The notes beneath the pieces are model-generated. The model worked only from the letters and a program-made list of their open reading frames with translations, was not told the origin of the DNA and ran no database searches. Source: Paenibacillus glycanilyticus NBRC 16618 (lineage in GTDB: Bacteria > Bacillota > Bacilli > Paenibacillales > Paenibacillaceae). Taken from it: DNA of 59,931 bases. Both the position numbers and the translations under genes were made by a program. Within the stretch, counting starts at the first letter, position 1. Each line of letters begins with the position of its first letter. The stretch lies in NCBI RefSeq assembly GCF_004000805.1, contig NZ_BILY01000042.1, positions 1 through 59,931 of the forward strand, given 5' to 3'. Shown in pieces: positions 31,418-40,542 of the stretch.

Positions 31418-32536
31418 TTATGACGAGCGATGCCGCAAATAATTCGAGACCACCTCGATCGCAACCCCGATCGCGTCCTCCTGCGGCTCCAGCTTGGCAT
31501 GATGCAGGCCAAACGGCGTATCCACGCCAAGCCAGAACATCAGACCCGGAATATCTTGAAGGAAATATCCGAAGTCCTCTCCGGTCATTGCTTCCGTGCA
31601 TTCAATGACCTGTACGCCTTCAAAAGCACGAACCCAATCCATAAAACGCTCGGCTTCTTGTTCATTATTGTATACCTGATAATAATTCGAGCCGTAATCG
31701 AGCTCGGTCTGGCATCCAAAGCTGACTTTAAGCCCGTCCAGCAGCGACTCGATGCGAGCTTTTACATCACTCATGGATTTTGCGCTCAAGGTTCTGATCG
31801 TACCCTCGAGGCGTACCCGTTCGGCGATGATATTCTGCTTCGTGCCTCCTTCGATCTTGCCCAACGTCACAACGACAGAGTCGAGAGGATCCACGTTGCG
31901 GGAGACAATCGACTGCAGCTGCATGATAAGGCTTGCTCCGGCAACGATCATATCGTTGGCGCGGTGCGGATACGCCGCGTGGCCGCCTTTGCCAATGATA
32001 TCGATAAACAGCTCCGACGTGTTGGCGAATAAAATGCCCGGACGGGTTGCGATCGTGCCTACCGGATATTCCGGCGCAATGTGCAGCGCCATCATAAAGT
32101 CAGGCTTCCACTCTTTGAATTCTTCGCTCTGCAGCATCGGCAAAGCCCCGCCCGGTCCCTCTTCGGCCGGCTGGAACACGAATAGAACATCGTCATTGAT
32201 CGGCTGCTCCACGATTGCCGTCAATACCCCTAGCCCAATCGCCATATGCAGATCGTGTCCGCATGCATGCATATAACCGTTATGCGTCGAACGGAACTCA
32301 TAACCCGTATCTTCCTCGATAGGCAGCCCGTCCATATCCGCCCGATAACCTAAGCAATGCTCGCCCACCAGTCCTTTCACCCGAACCAAGACGCCGGTAC
32401 GCCAGGTCCGGATCTCCAGCCGATCTTGCGGCAATCCGTTAATATACTCGAGCAGCATGGCTTGCGTCTTAAACTCTTGAAACCCCGGCTCGGGGATCTG
32501 GTGAAACTGTCGCCTTAACTCCACGAACTTGCTCAT
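31418..32536 (-). CDS. dapL: N-acetyldiaminopimelate deacetylase
   Basis: It removes the acetyl group from N-acetyl-LL-diaminopimelate to give LL-DAP. This M20 family metal hydrolase of 372 residues has GYRADMDGLPIEE, MHACGHDLHMAIG and FQPAEEGPGGA, which provide the metal ligands and the general base Glu. The frame is open far upstream, but ATG 32536 (MSKFVELRRQFHQIPEPGF) lies eight bases after AAAGGAG. It follows dapH. Other M20 amidohydrolases look similar; the neighbours decide the name. Confidence 0.9.
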   Translation of the reverse strand: MSKFVELRRQFHQIPEPGFQEFKTQAMLLEYINGLPQDRLEIRTWRTGVLVRVKGLVGEHCLGYRADMDGLPIEEDTGYEFRSTHNGYMHACGHDLHMAIGLGVLTAIVEQPINDDVLFVFQPAEEGPGGALPMLQSEEFKEWKPDFMMALHIAPEYPVGTIATRPGILFANTSELFIDIIGKGGHAAYPHRANDMIVAGASLIMQLQSIVSRNVDPLDSVVVTLGKIEGGTKQNIIAERVRLEGTIRTLSAKSMSDVKARIESLLDGLKVSFGCQTELDYGSNYYQVYNNEQEAERFMDWVRAFEGVQVIECTEAMTGEDFGYFLQDIPGLMFWLGVDTPFGLHHAKLEPQEDAIGVAIEVVSNYLRHRSS

Positions 32537-32642
32537 TCGATCAACTCCTTTCTTCAACATGCAAGGGCCAACGCCAATTTCCGTCAGCCTCGCCAAACAA
32601 GGAAACACGCGCCACATAGATGGCGCGCGCTGCAAAATCTTA

Positions 32643-33353
32643 TTATTTCAAATCGCGAAGGCCTTCAACGATAATCGTCTTGGACTTCGTTTTTTCGTCA
32701 ACCATCTTGATAATGCGAGCAGGGACGCCCGCAACAACCGCATTTTCAGGCACATCCTCGATAACAATGGCACCTGCTGCGATAACAGCGCCTTTGCCAA
32801 CGCGAACGCCTTCCAGAACAACCGCGTTAGCGCCGATAACAACGTCGTCTTCGATAACAACCGGCAGAGCGGATGGCGGCTCGATAACGCCAGCCAGTAC
32901 AGCGCCTGCGCCAACGTGACACATTTTGCCGACTTGGACGCGTCCGCCAAGCGTTGCGTTCATGTCGATCATTGTGCCTTCGCCGATCGAGCAGCCGATG
33001 TTAATCGTAGCGCCCATCATGATAACCGCGTTGTTGCCGATTTCGACTTTGTCGCGAATAACGGCGCCTGGCTCGATGCGGGCGTTAATGCCTTTCAGGT
33101 CGAGCATAGGAATTGCGGAGTTGCGGCGATCATTCTCCACTTCGTAATATTCGATGTTTGCTTTCTCGTTTTCCAGCAAGGCTTGAACTTCCGCCCAATC
33201 GCCGAACAGCACGCCGCCGTCGCCGAAATCGAATACTTTAACTTCAGCGTTAGCCGAAGCGATTTTGCCTTTGAAGTAAACCTTCACCGGCGTAACTTTC
33301 TTGCCGTTCTTGATGTAATTGATAACTTCCATTGTTTGGTCCATGTTTTGCAT
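32643..33353 (-). CDS. dapH: Tetrahydrodipicolinate N-acetyltransferase
   Basis: It acetylates tetrahydrodipicolinate using acetyl-CoA, opening the acetylase DAP branch. The 236 residues equal the B. subtilis enzyme in length, and NDRRNSAIPMLDLKGINARI, EGTMIDMNATLGGRVQVG and GAGAVLAGVIEPPSA are family hallmarks. The last 130 residues form the hexapeptide beta-helix. The frame is open to 33428, but ATG 33353 follows GAAGGAGA. It stands 106 bases before dapL and is probably cotranscribed with it. Confidence 0.95.
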   Translation of the reverse strand: MQNMDQTMEVINYIKNGKKVTPVKVYFKGKIASANAEVKVFDFGDGGVLFGDWAEVQALLENEKANIEYYEVENDRRNSAIPMLDLKGINARIEPGAVIRDKVEIGNNAVIMMGATINIGCSIGEGTMIDMNATLGGRVQVGKMCHVGAGAVLAGVIEPPSALPVVIEDDVVIGANAVVLEGVRVGKGAVIAAGAIVIEDVPENAVVAGVPARIIKMVDEKTKSKTIIVEGLRDLK

Positions 33354-33576
33354 AGCTTTTCGTCTCTCCTTCATCACCAGCAACTGTTCATTAAGACAAG
33401 CCACTTTTTCCCGAACATTGTAGCACATGACTTTGAACAGAGTCCACGTTTTTGATGGCTAATTGTTGTAAAGCGTCGTTTCTTAGAATAGCTTACTTTC
33501 CGCGTTCGAATAATGAATGATTTGCTGAAAAGTTTGCATTTTTCCGCATATGCCTTTGAACGTTTATCTAGGCATT

Positions 33577-34524
33577 TTAACGAAGTCGCAGAGAATTAAT
33601 CACATGCTCCATGTCGGCTGGAATCGGTGCTTCGAACTCCAGAAACTCTCCGGTCCGGGGATGCTTGAAGCCGAGAACCGCCGCATGCAGCGCTTGTCCT
33701 TTGAGCGCGACCGTCTTGTTGCGGCCGTACATCGGATCTCCCGCAAGCGGATAACCGATATATTTCATATGAACGCGAATCTGATGCGTACGGCCTGTCT
33801 CCAGCTGCAGCTCTACGATCGTGTAGTCATCTGCAATACGCTCGAGCACGGCAAAATGGGTAACGGCATGCTTGCTGTTGCGGTCCGTGACCGTAAACAG
33901 CTTCCGGTCATTCTGATCTCGGCCAATCGGGGCATCAATCGTGCCTTGGTCATGCGGCAGATTGCCGTGAACAAGCGCAATGTATTTGCGCGATACCGAG
34001 TGATCCTTGAGCTGCTCAGCCAGGGAAACGTGTGCCAGATCGTTTTTGGCCGCCATCAAAAGTCCGGATGTGTCTTTATCGATACGGTGCACGATGCCGG
34101 GGCGAAGCACGCCGTTAATGCCCGACAGATCCTTGCAATGAAACATCAAGGCGTTTACGACCGTTCCGGAGGAATGTCCCGGTGCCGGATGGACGACCAT
34201 GCCTCTTGGTTTGTTGATGACGATAACGTCGGCATCCTCGTATACGATATCAAGAGGAATGTCCTCGGCTGCAATGGCCGCATCTTCCGGCTCCGGCACG
34301 CGAATGGCCACTTGATCGCCAGAAGACAGCTTGTAGTTCGGTTTTACGGTATTCTGATTGACAAGTACGGCACCGGATTTGATCCATTCCTGCACCTGCG
34401 TGCGGGAGATGGAATCCTCGTTAAGGCTGTCCGTTACGAATTTATCGATTCGCTCTCCTGCCTGCTCCGGGGCTGCTTCAAATTCCAACAATTCTTCGTT
34501 TTCATTAAACAGGTTGCTGCTCAT
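33577..34524 (-). CDS. rluD: Ribosomal large subunit pseudouridine synthase (RluD family)
   Basis: It isomerises uridines in 23S rRNA to pseudouridine. The 315 residues begin with an S4 RNA-binding domain (GERIDKFVTDSL to about 85) and continue with the RluA/RluD catalytic domain. HRIDKDTSGLLMAAK holds the catalytic Asp149, and LQLETGRTHQIRVHM is the second conserved block. This is the YlyB ortholog by position next to lspA. The start overlaps the end of lspA by 20 bases, indicating coupling. Confidence 0.94.
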   Translation of the reverse strand: MSSNLFNENEELLEFEAAPEQAGERIDKFVTDSLNEDSISRTQVQEWIKSGAVLVNQNTVKPNYKLSSGDQVAIRVPEPEDAAIAAEDIPLDIVYEDADVIVINKPRGMVVHPAPGHSSGTVVNALMFHCKDLSGINGVLRPGIVHRIDKDTSGLLMAAKNDLAHVSLAEQLKDHSVSRKYIALVHGNLPHDQGTIDAPIGRDQNDRKLFTVTDRNSKHAVTHFAVLERIADDYTIVELQLETGRTHQIRVHMKYIGYPLAGDPMYGRNKTVALKGQALHAAVLGFKHPRTGEFLEFEAPIPADMEHVINSLRLR

Positions 34525-35026
34525 GCTCGTTTTGGTCCTTATCCTCTCTGTTGCCGATTCGTTTCGAATCTTCCTTCGAATTCAGCAAGGTATCAATTAG
34601 AATGCATGCTACGCCTACGCAAATAGCGGAATCCGCTATGTTAAAGATCGGGAACGTATAGCTGCCGAAATTAAACATCAGGAAATCAACCACTTCTCCT
34701 GCGATCGCACGGTCAAGGAAGTTGCCGATCGCCCCGCCCAGCACAAGGCCAAGCCCGGTCAAAAGCCATACTTTGCCTGATTTTCTGGAGGCCTGGATAT
34801 ACCAGATAATTGCACTGACAATAAGAACAGTGATGATGATGAAAAACACCCGCTGTTCCTGCAAAATGCTGAATGCCGCGCCGCGGTTCCGATACGAGGT
34901 AATAAGAAAGAAATTGCCGATCACGCTAATTTGCTCACCGATTTCAAGCTGAGCCGCAATGATTTTTTTGGTGATCAAGTCCAGCAAAAATGCTGCCAAC
35001 GCGATCCAGTAATAATATAAACGCAT
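34505..35026 (-). CDS. lspA: Lipoprotein signal peptidase (signal peptidase II)
   Basis: This membrane aspartyl protease cleaves signal peptides of diacylglyceryl-modified prolipoproteins, several of which are encoded in this window. The 173 residues have four membrane helices and the two catalytic Asp motifs GAIGNFLDR and FNIADSAICVG. The frame opens at 35104, but ATG 35026 follows AGGAGGGATACG and yields MRLYYYWIALAAFLLDLITK, the usual first helix. It is cotranscribed with rluD. Confidence 0.95.
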   Translation of the reverse strand: MRLYYYWIALAAFLLDLITKKIIAAQLEIGEQISVIGNFFLITSYRNRGAAFSILQEQRVFFIIITVLIVSAIIWYIQASRKSGKVWLLTGLGLVLGGAIGNFLDRAIAGEVVDFLMFNFGSYTFPIFNIADSAICVGVACILIDTLLNSKEDSKRIGNREDKDQNEHEQQPV

Positions 35027-35058
35027 CGTATCCCTCCTAGTTTGTACCAAACTACTGT

Positions 35059-35067
35059 ATTGTAGCA
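35059..35067 (-). promoter_or_regulatory. Extended -10 promoter candidate for lspA-rluD
   Basis: On the minus strand TGCTACAAT gives an extended -10 element (TGn followed by TACAAT) 32 bases before the lspA start. No good -35 box is visible, which is usual for extended -10 promoters. Confidence 0.45.
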
Positions 35068-35193
35068 TAATGGCCCGCATCTGAGCCAGTAGTCCCCTTT
35101 CCAAAGAAGTCCTTTATAAAAAAAGCCGGTTTGCGAAGACTATAGCTTAGATATGTAACGTCTTACCTATTTCATCTAAGGAAGGTGCAACCG

Positions 35194-35898
35194 ATGCCGA
35201 ATGCAACACAGCTTGCACAGCTTCGAAGCCGGCTTGAAGCGGAGAAACGGGAAATCGAGGAACGTCAATCCCACAACGAACATAACGGACTTGCCTCTTC
35301 GCTGCGCGATAATACCGGCGAGCTCTCCCCAATAGATAATCATCCGGCGGATCTTGGGACCGAGCTTTTCGAACGCTCCAAGGATCTGGCTTTGCTCGAA
35401 AACGAGGATCTCCACTTGACTCGCATTTCCCAAGCGCTTGAGGCTATGGATAACGGGACTTACGGTCAATGCCGAGCCTGCGGCAAGCCGATTCCCGACG
35501 AGCGCCTGGAAGCTCTTCCCGATTCCCTGTACTGCGTGGAACATGCGCCTCGTCAGGAGACTTCCCACCGACAGCCTGCGGAAGAGGATTTCCTCTCCCC
35601 TCCTTTCGGCAGATCCAGCCGCGATGACGATGATTATAACGGCTTTGACGGAGAAGATGCCTGGCAGATCGTTGAGCAATGGGGAACTTCGGAATCTCCC
35701 GCGTTCTCGGAGAACAACAATGTTGACGACTATGACCATATCGGCATTGAAGCGGACGAAAACGACGGGTTTGTTGAATCCTACGAAAGCTTTGTTGCGA
35801 CGGATATTACCGGCAACCATGTTTCCGTTATCCGCAACCGGCATTACAAGCAGTACATGGATCATGAAGAAGGCGATCATGAGCTGGAGCTGGAATAA
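35194..35898 (+). CDS. yteA: YteA-family TraR/DksA-type zinc finger protein
   Basis: This 234-residue cytoplasmic protein has the yteA-family layout: an N-terminal helical part (LRSRLEAEKREIEERQ), DNHPADLGTELFERSKDLAL, then the zinc site GQCRACGKPI...YCVEHAP, giving Cys-Cys-Cys-His. After residue 125 comes an acidic tail rich in Asp, Glu and Asn. DksA-like proteins bind RNA polymerase; the Bacillus members are poorly characterised and some are linked to sporulation. ATG 35194 follows AAGGAAGG; a GTG at 35185 lies in the ribosome site. It is oriented opposite to the surrounding ileS-lspA block. Confidence 0.85.
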   Translation: MPNATQLAQLRSRLEAEKREIEERQSHNEHNGLASSLRDNTGELSPIDNHPADLGTELFERSKDLALLENEDLHLTRISQALEAMDNGTYGQCRACGKPIPDERLEALPDSLYCVEHAPRQETSHRQPAEEDFLSPPFGRSSRDDDDYNGFDGEDAWQIVEQWGTSESPAFSENNNVDDYDHIGIEADENDGFVESYESFVATDITGNHVSVIRNRHYKQYMDHEEGDHELELE

Positions 35899-35899
35899 C

Positions 35900-35937
35900 A
35901 AAAAGGCGGAAGGTGCATCGCACCTTCCGCCTTTTTT
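35900..35937. terminator. Bidirectional terminator after yteA
   Basis: AAAAAGGCGGAAGGTG pairs with CACCTTCCGCCTTTTTT across a four-base loop. It serves yteA on + and the DUF5665-like gene on -, whose stop lies at its edge. Confidence 0.9.
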
Positions 35938-36299
35938 CAATAAATTTTGCCTTCCAGCTGGATTTGCACAACGCGTACGATATCTGCTATGTAATCGCCG
36001 ATGATCGGCAGATTAAGCGCGCCGATAATCCGCAGCACATACAGAATGGTAGCTGCAAAAAACGTAAATCCAATCGCGATTCCGACGCCCCTTGAGAGGC
36101 CGCCAAGCAAATTGCGCCACATGAGCCGAAGCGGATGATTGAGCAAATCCACGTAATCCGCGATTTGAGTCCGTTCCATGTCGGTAGCGATTTTGCTTAA
36201 TCGCATGTCCAGTCTGCTTAATGTATGTTCCATCGTTCCATCGTCATTCTTATCTTTGCGGTCTTTCTCCAGGTCGTTATCCAGCTTTACTCGGACCAT
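35937..36299 (-). CDS. DUF5665-like membrane protein
   Basis: This 120-residue protein has a charged N-terminal half with MERTQIADYVDLLNHPLRLM and one long apolar stretch (GVGIAIGFTFFAATILYVL) followed by LNLPIIGDYIADIVRVVQ. The pattern matches what I recall of DUF5665 proteins of endospore formers; function unknown. The frame opens at 36326, but ATG 36299 follows GGGGG with better spacing. It lies between ileS and yteA, flanked by terminators on both sides. Confidence 0.75.
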   Translation of the reverse strand: MVRVKLDNDLEKDRKDKNDDGTMEHTLSRLDMRLSKIATDMERTQIADYVDLLNHPLRLMWRNLLGGLSRGVGIAIGFTFFAATILYVLRIIGALNLPIIGDYIADIVRVVQIQLEGKIY

Positions 36300-36340
36300 G
36301 CAGCGTCCCCCTTTGCATTCATACATCCGCTTCCGGGAAG

Positions 36341-36379
36341 AAAAAAACGAGGCCTTGCCATGAAGGCTCTCGTTTTTTT
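36341..36379 (-). terminator. Terminator of ileS
   Basis: ACGAG-GCCTT and AAGGC-T-CTCGT pair with one bulge; the stem is flanked by A7 and T7, so it works on the minus strand after ileS. Confidence 0.8.
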
Positions 36380-36426
36380 GTGGCCATGCTCCTTATACTA
36401 TATCCCGATCCCTGGCGTCTATATGC

Positions 36427-39400
36427 CTAAACGCGGACAAGAATACCGATTTCTTTCTCTCCGAGCTGCACGCGTTCCATACCGTCTGCTTTTTCGTAAG
36501 AAACGCTGTTCAGCAGGACATTCTCATTAAGCACGTTGCTGAACGTCTCCAGTGCGGCTTGCAGCCCGGCATCCACGTCGAGAACAAGATCGATGCGCTT
36601 CTCGATCGGCAGATCCAGCTTTTTGCGCGTATCCTGAACGGCACGGATCACTTCGCGAACCCAGCCTTCCTGCTCCAGCTCTGGCGTAATATCCGTGTTA
36701 AGGGCAACGGTTAGGCCGTTTGCGGAAGCCGACGCAAATCCGGATTTCGCTTGTTTCTCTACGAGCAGCTCTTCGGTGGTTACCGTAATCGCTTCGCCTT
36801 CCGCCGAAGTGAATACCAGGCTTCCGGAAGTAACGGCTTCGCGTGTCGCCTCAGGTGCCAGACCTTTCAAGTAACCCTGGATTGGCCCAACATGCTTGCC
36901 GTATTTTTTGCCCGCAACTTTGAGGTTGAGCTTGAGTGTGAAATCGACAAAACCGCTGTCGCTGTTTTGAACCACGATAGATTTCACGTTGATCTCGTCC
37001 TTGATGATATCCTCGTATTCCGTAACCGCAAAATCGCGGTCAAGCGATACGATCAGCTCGGACAATGGCTGACGCGTTTTGATGCCGGTCTCGTTGCGCA
37101 CGTTGCGGGCAAGCTCCACGATTTGCTTCGCGCTGTCCATATCGCGCTCCAGCGTCTCGTCAATCGCCGATTCGTCCGCAACCGGGTAGTCTGCCAGGTG
37201 AACACTGGATTCGCCGCCCAGATTGCCGTATACGTCTTCCGCGAGCAGCGGAGCGTATGGAGCAATAACGCGGGAAAGCGTGAGCAGGACATGACGCAGC
37301 GTTTGGTAAGCCGCTACCTTGTCCTCCGTCAGACCGCTGCCCCAGAAACGGTCGCGCGAACGGCGGATGTACCAGTTGCTCAGCTCGTCGACAAAGACTT
37401 CGATTGCTTTTGCAGGGTTCAGGAAGTCGTTCACTTCAAGCCCTTTCACTACTGTCTTGATCAAGCTGTTCAAGCGGGATACGATCCAACGGTCAAGCTT
37501 GCTTACGGATGGCCGTTCTTCGTGTTCAGCCGGATTAAAGCCGTCGATGGAGGCATACAGCGCATAGAAGGCGTGAGTATTCACGATCGTATCGATTACT
37601 TTCGATTTCGCTTCGCCTACGATGCCGCGCGAGAAACGTTTGCTGTTCCATGGCGCGCTGTCCGCAAGAAGCGCCCAACGGAAGGCATCCGTGCCGTACT
37701 CGTTGATGATTTCCCAAGGGTCGATAACGTTGCCTTTGGATTTGGACATCTTTTGCCCGTTCTCATCCAGGATATGGCCTGTCGAGATTACGGCCTTGTA
37801 CGGAGCTTTGCCGTTGTACAGCGTCGATACCGCCAGCAAGCTGAAGAACCAGCCGCGCGTCTGGTCGATGCCTTCGCAGATCATGTCCGCCGGATATTGC
37901 TCCGCGAACTCTTCCGCATTCTCGAAAGGATGATGCTGTTGCGCGAATGGCATCGAGCCGCTGTCGAACCATACGTCGATAACTTCCGATGTACGGGTCA
38001 TGACTGCACCTTCCTGGAATGGCGACTTCAGCTTGATTTCGTCCACGTAAGGCTTGTGAAGCTCGATATCCTCCGGCACGAAATCTACGGCGCGCTCGCG
38101 GAGGTCGGCAATGCTGCTAGGCGCATATTCTTTGCCCGTTGCTTCGCAAACCCAAACGTTAAGCGGTGTTCCCCAGTAACGGTTACGGCTGATATTCCAG
38201 TCCACCAGATCCTCCAGGAACTTGCCGAAGCGGCCTTCGCGGATATGGCCAGGATACCAGTCTACCGTACTGTTGTTCGCGATCAGCTGATCTTTCACTT
38301 TTGTTGTTTCGATGAACCAGCTTTCCGTCGCGTAGTACAGAAGCGGCGATTTGCAACGCCAGCAGAACGGATAGCTATGCTCGTAACGCTCTTTGGAGAA
38401 GAGCAAGCCGCGTTCGCTGAGCATTTTGACAATGTCGACATCGCAGTCTTTTACGAAACGGCCGGCAAGATCGGTTACTTCGTCAATATAACGGCCCGCG
38501 TTATTCACAACGCTCAGCATGCTGATACCGTTCTGGCGGGAAACTTTATAGTCATCCTCACCGTGCGCAGGCGCGATATGAACGATACCCGTACCGCTTG
38601 TGTCGCTGACGAAATCGCCCGGGATTACAACGTGACCATGCTCGATAGGCACATAGCGGAACGGAGGCTCATAGGAAAGGCCTACCAGCTCGGAGCCCTT
38701 CAGCGTCGAAAGCGTCTCGTAACCTTCTTTAAGCACGCTCTCCGCCAGGTTCTGAGCAACGATGTACACTTCTCCGTCCTTGGAAGCGCGGATGTAATCC
38801 AGCTCCGGATTTACCGCCAATGCCACGTTAGCCGGCAGCGTCCAAGGCGTTGTCGTCCACGCGAGAATGGATTCGCCGCTCGCGAGCTTGAATTTAACCG
38901 TTGCGGATAGATCCTTCACGTCTTCGTAGCCTTGCGAAACCTCATGCGAGCTGAGCGTAGTCTGGCAGCTTGGGCAATACGGGCTTACGCGGTGACCGCG
39001 ATAGAGCAGCCCTTTGCTGTGGATCGTCGAGAGGATATGCCACACGCTTTCGATGTACTCGTTCTTAAGCGTGATATACGGATTATCCAGATCCGTCCAA
39101 TACGCGATAGCTTCCGTCAGCTCGCGCCATTGCTTCTCGTAGACAAATACGCTGTCTTTGCATTTCTTGATGAATTCTTCAACTCCGTACTTCTCGATCT
39201 CTTGTTTACCGGAGATGCCAAGCTGCTTCTCTACGCCAAGCTCCACCGGAAGACCATGCGTATCCCAGCCTGCTTTGCGGACTACGCGGTAACCGGACAT
39301 GGTTTTGTAACGGCCGATAAAGTCCTTGATTACGCGGCCCAATACGTGACCGATATGCGGCGCGCCGTTCGCGGTCGGAGGACCTTCGTAAAATACATAG

Positions 39401-39516
39401 TTCGGCTTGCCGGCACGGTTCTCGATGGATTGTTTGAACGTATCGTTCTCTGCCCATTGCTTCAGTACGCGCAATTCGCGGGCTCTTGCTTTTTCTTTGA
39501 CGTCTACACGTTGCAT
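36427..39516 (-). CDS. ileS: Isoleucyl-tRNA synthetase, eukaryote-like type 2
   Basis: It charges tRNA-Ile. The 1029 residues have the class I motifs: GPPTANGAPHIGHVLG contains the HIGH box near residue 57, and KMSKSKGNVIDP is the KMSKS loop. The editing domain lies between them. EGPPTANGAPHIGH and RKAGWDTHGLPVELGVEK match type 2 (IleRS2) rather than the B. subtilis type, which reads PPYANGDIHMGH and has a C-terminal zinc finger; no Cys-rich tail is present here. Type 2 enzymes are often insensitive to mupirocin. The frame opens at 39627, but ATG 39516 follows AGGAGGTAATGACA. A T-box precedes it. Confidence 0.95.
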   Translation of the reverse strand: MQRVDVKEKARARELRVLKQWAENDTFKQSIENRAGKPNYVFYEGPPTANGAPHIGHVLGRVIKDFIGRYKTMSGYRVVRKAGWDTHGLPVELGVEKQLGISGKQEIEKYGVEEFIKKCKDSVFVYEKQWRELTEAIAYWTDLDNPYITLKNEYIESVWHILSTIHSKGLLYRGHRVSPYCPSCQTTLSSHEVSQGYEDVKDLSATVKFKLASGESILAWTTTPWTLPANVALAVNPELDYIRASKDGEVYIVAQNLAESVLKEGYETLSTLKGSELVGLSYEPPFRYVPIEHGHVVIPGDFVSDTSGTGIVHIAPAHGEDDYKVSRQNGISMLSVVNNAGRYIDEVTDLAGRFVKDCDVDIVKMLSERGLLFSKERYEHSYPFCWRCKSPLLYYATESWFIETTKVKDQLIANNSTVDWYPGHIREGRFGKFLEDLVDWNISRNRYWGTPLNVWVCEATGKEYAPSSIADLRERAVDFVPEDIELHKPYVDEIKLKSPFQEGAVMTRTSEVIDVWFDSGSMPFAQQHHPFENAEEFAEQYPADMICEGIDQTRGWFFSLLAVSTLYNGKAPYKAVISTGHILDENGQKMSKSKGNVIDPWEIINEYGTDAFRWALLADSAPWNSKRFSRGIVGEAKSKVIDTIVNTHAFYALYASIDGFNPAEHEERPSVSKLDRWIVSRLNSLIKTVVKGLEVNDFLNPAKAIEVFVDELSNWYIRRSRDRFWGSGLTEDKVAAYQTLRHVLLTLSRVIAPYAPLLAEDVYGNLGGESSVHLADYPVADESAIDETLERDMDSAKQIVELARNVRNETGIKTRQPLSELIVSLDRDFAVTEYEDIIKDEINVKSIVVQNSDSGFVDFTLKLNLKVAGKKYGKHVGPIQGYLKGLAPEATREAVTSGSLVFTSAEGEAITVTTEELLVEKQAKSGFASASANGLTVALNTDITPELEQEGWVREVIRAVQDTRKKLDLPIEKRIDLVLDVDAGLQAALETFSNVLNENVLLNSVSYEKADGMERVQLGEKEIGILVRV

Positions 39517-39540
39517 TGTCATTACCTCCTGAAAATAATA

Positions 39541-39835
39541 AAGCCCCGTCCCTGTAAAAGGGACGAGGCTGCGCTCGCGATACCACCCTAATTCCGCAAA
39601 CAGCTGAAAAACAACCGGATGCGGCACCTTGGCGCGAATTGCGTAAATTCGCGGTCCCTGTAACGGGGGACAAGCCGTCAGTCCTTAATAGTGGATCCGG
39701 CAGGATCTCATGTTCAGCACTGCTTCTCGGAGATGATTTTCCGAATCGGTTCGAACGCCGCCTCTCAGCAATCGACGGCTCTCTGGTGAACGAACTTGGA
39801 ATCGTACTCGTTCTCGTCAATGAAGTTCCAATCAA
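39541..39835 (-). promoter_or_regulatory. Ile T-box riboswitch in the ileS leader
   Basis: On the minus strand the T-box sequence TTAGGGTGGTATCGCGAGCG lies at about 39573-39592, followed by a terminator stem AGCCTCGTCCC/GGGACGGGGCT and T-rich tail (39541-39570). Upstream, AGTA of the stem I specifier loop and the trinucleotide ATC (39735-39737), an isoleucine codon, fit the expected layout. Uncharged tRNA-Ile would stabilise the antiterminator. The specifier was assigned by eye. Confidence 0.88.
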
Positions 39836-39854
39836 CTATCATGCAATTAATTTA

Positions 39855-39883
39855 TTTATAGCTTATCGCAAAGCGGTTGTCAA
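39855..39883 (-). promoter_or_regulatory. Sigma-A promoter of ileS
   Basis: TTGACA (39878-39883) and TATAAA (39855-39860) are 17 bases apart on the minus strand, just before the T-box leader. Confidence 0.88.
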
Positions 39884-39894
39884 ATGACAAATGC

Positions 39895-40443
39895 CTATCC
39901 GCGCTGAAATTGCTCCGCCGATAAATGAGTTACGGAAGACGAAGCATGCGAAGATTGAGAGGAATTGGAAAGTTGCGGAGCTGACGAATCCAGCGAATCC
40001 CAGCCGTCTTGGCTAAGCAGCTCAAGCTGTGCTTCAACCAAAGTACGGAAGCGTGCACGGTAGATCGATGCCTGCTTCTTAAGCTCTTCCACTTCAAGCG
40101 ATACTTTGCGGGATTTGGCCAGCGACTCGTTAATAATGCGGTCGGCGTTCTTTTCCGACTCCTTGATAATGAGCTGGGCTTCCTTCTTCGCGTTGTTTCT
40201 TACTTCATCAGCCGCTTCTTGCGCAACGATAATCGTCTTGCTGAGCGTCTCTTCGATATTCGAGAAATGATTCAGTCTTTCTTGAAGACCAAGAATCTGA
40301 TTCTGCAGCTCTTTGTTCTCACGAATAATGGATTCATAATCTTTGATAACCTGGTCAAGGAATTCGTTGACCTCATCCTCGTCATACCCGCGTAATCTTC
40401 GTCCAAATTCCTTGTTATGTATGTCCAATGGCGTCAACGGCAT
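39895..40443 (-). CDS. divIVA: DivIVA, polar and septal organiser
   Basis: This 182-residue coiled-coil protein recognises curved membrane at poles and septa and places division and sporulation proteins. The N-terminal MPLTPLDIHNKEFGRRLRGY and DEDEVNEFLDQVI form the lipid-binding domain. A long coiled coil spans about 30-145. The C-terminal Ser-rich tail is variable. It starts at ATG 40443 after GAGGTGCGCCA. It ends beside the ileS promoter. Confidence 0.95.
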   Translation of the reverse strand: MPLTPLDIHNKEFGRRLRGYDEDEVNEFLDQVIKDYESIIRENKELQNQILGLQERLNHFSNIEETLSKTIIVAQEAADEVRNNAKKEAQLIIKESEKNADRIINESLAKSRKVSLEVEELKKQASIYRARFRTLVEAQLELLSQDGWDSLDSSAPQLSNSSQSSHASSSVTHLSAEQFQRG

Positions 40444-40542
40444 TGGCGCACCTCCTCAACGTATTTGCCGCAATCGCGGATGTACTCGGAAAAATCGTTG
40501 TGACTTTGGATTCGACAGTTGTTTCCAAAATCCTGCAACGGA

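Noticed and set aside
36751..38910. A 719-codon open frame opposite ileS
   Set aside because: It lies antisense within the well-supported ileS gene, has no recognisable domain, and is Arg/Phe/Val rich as expected for the mirror frame of GC-rich coding DNA.
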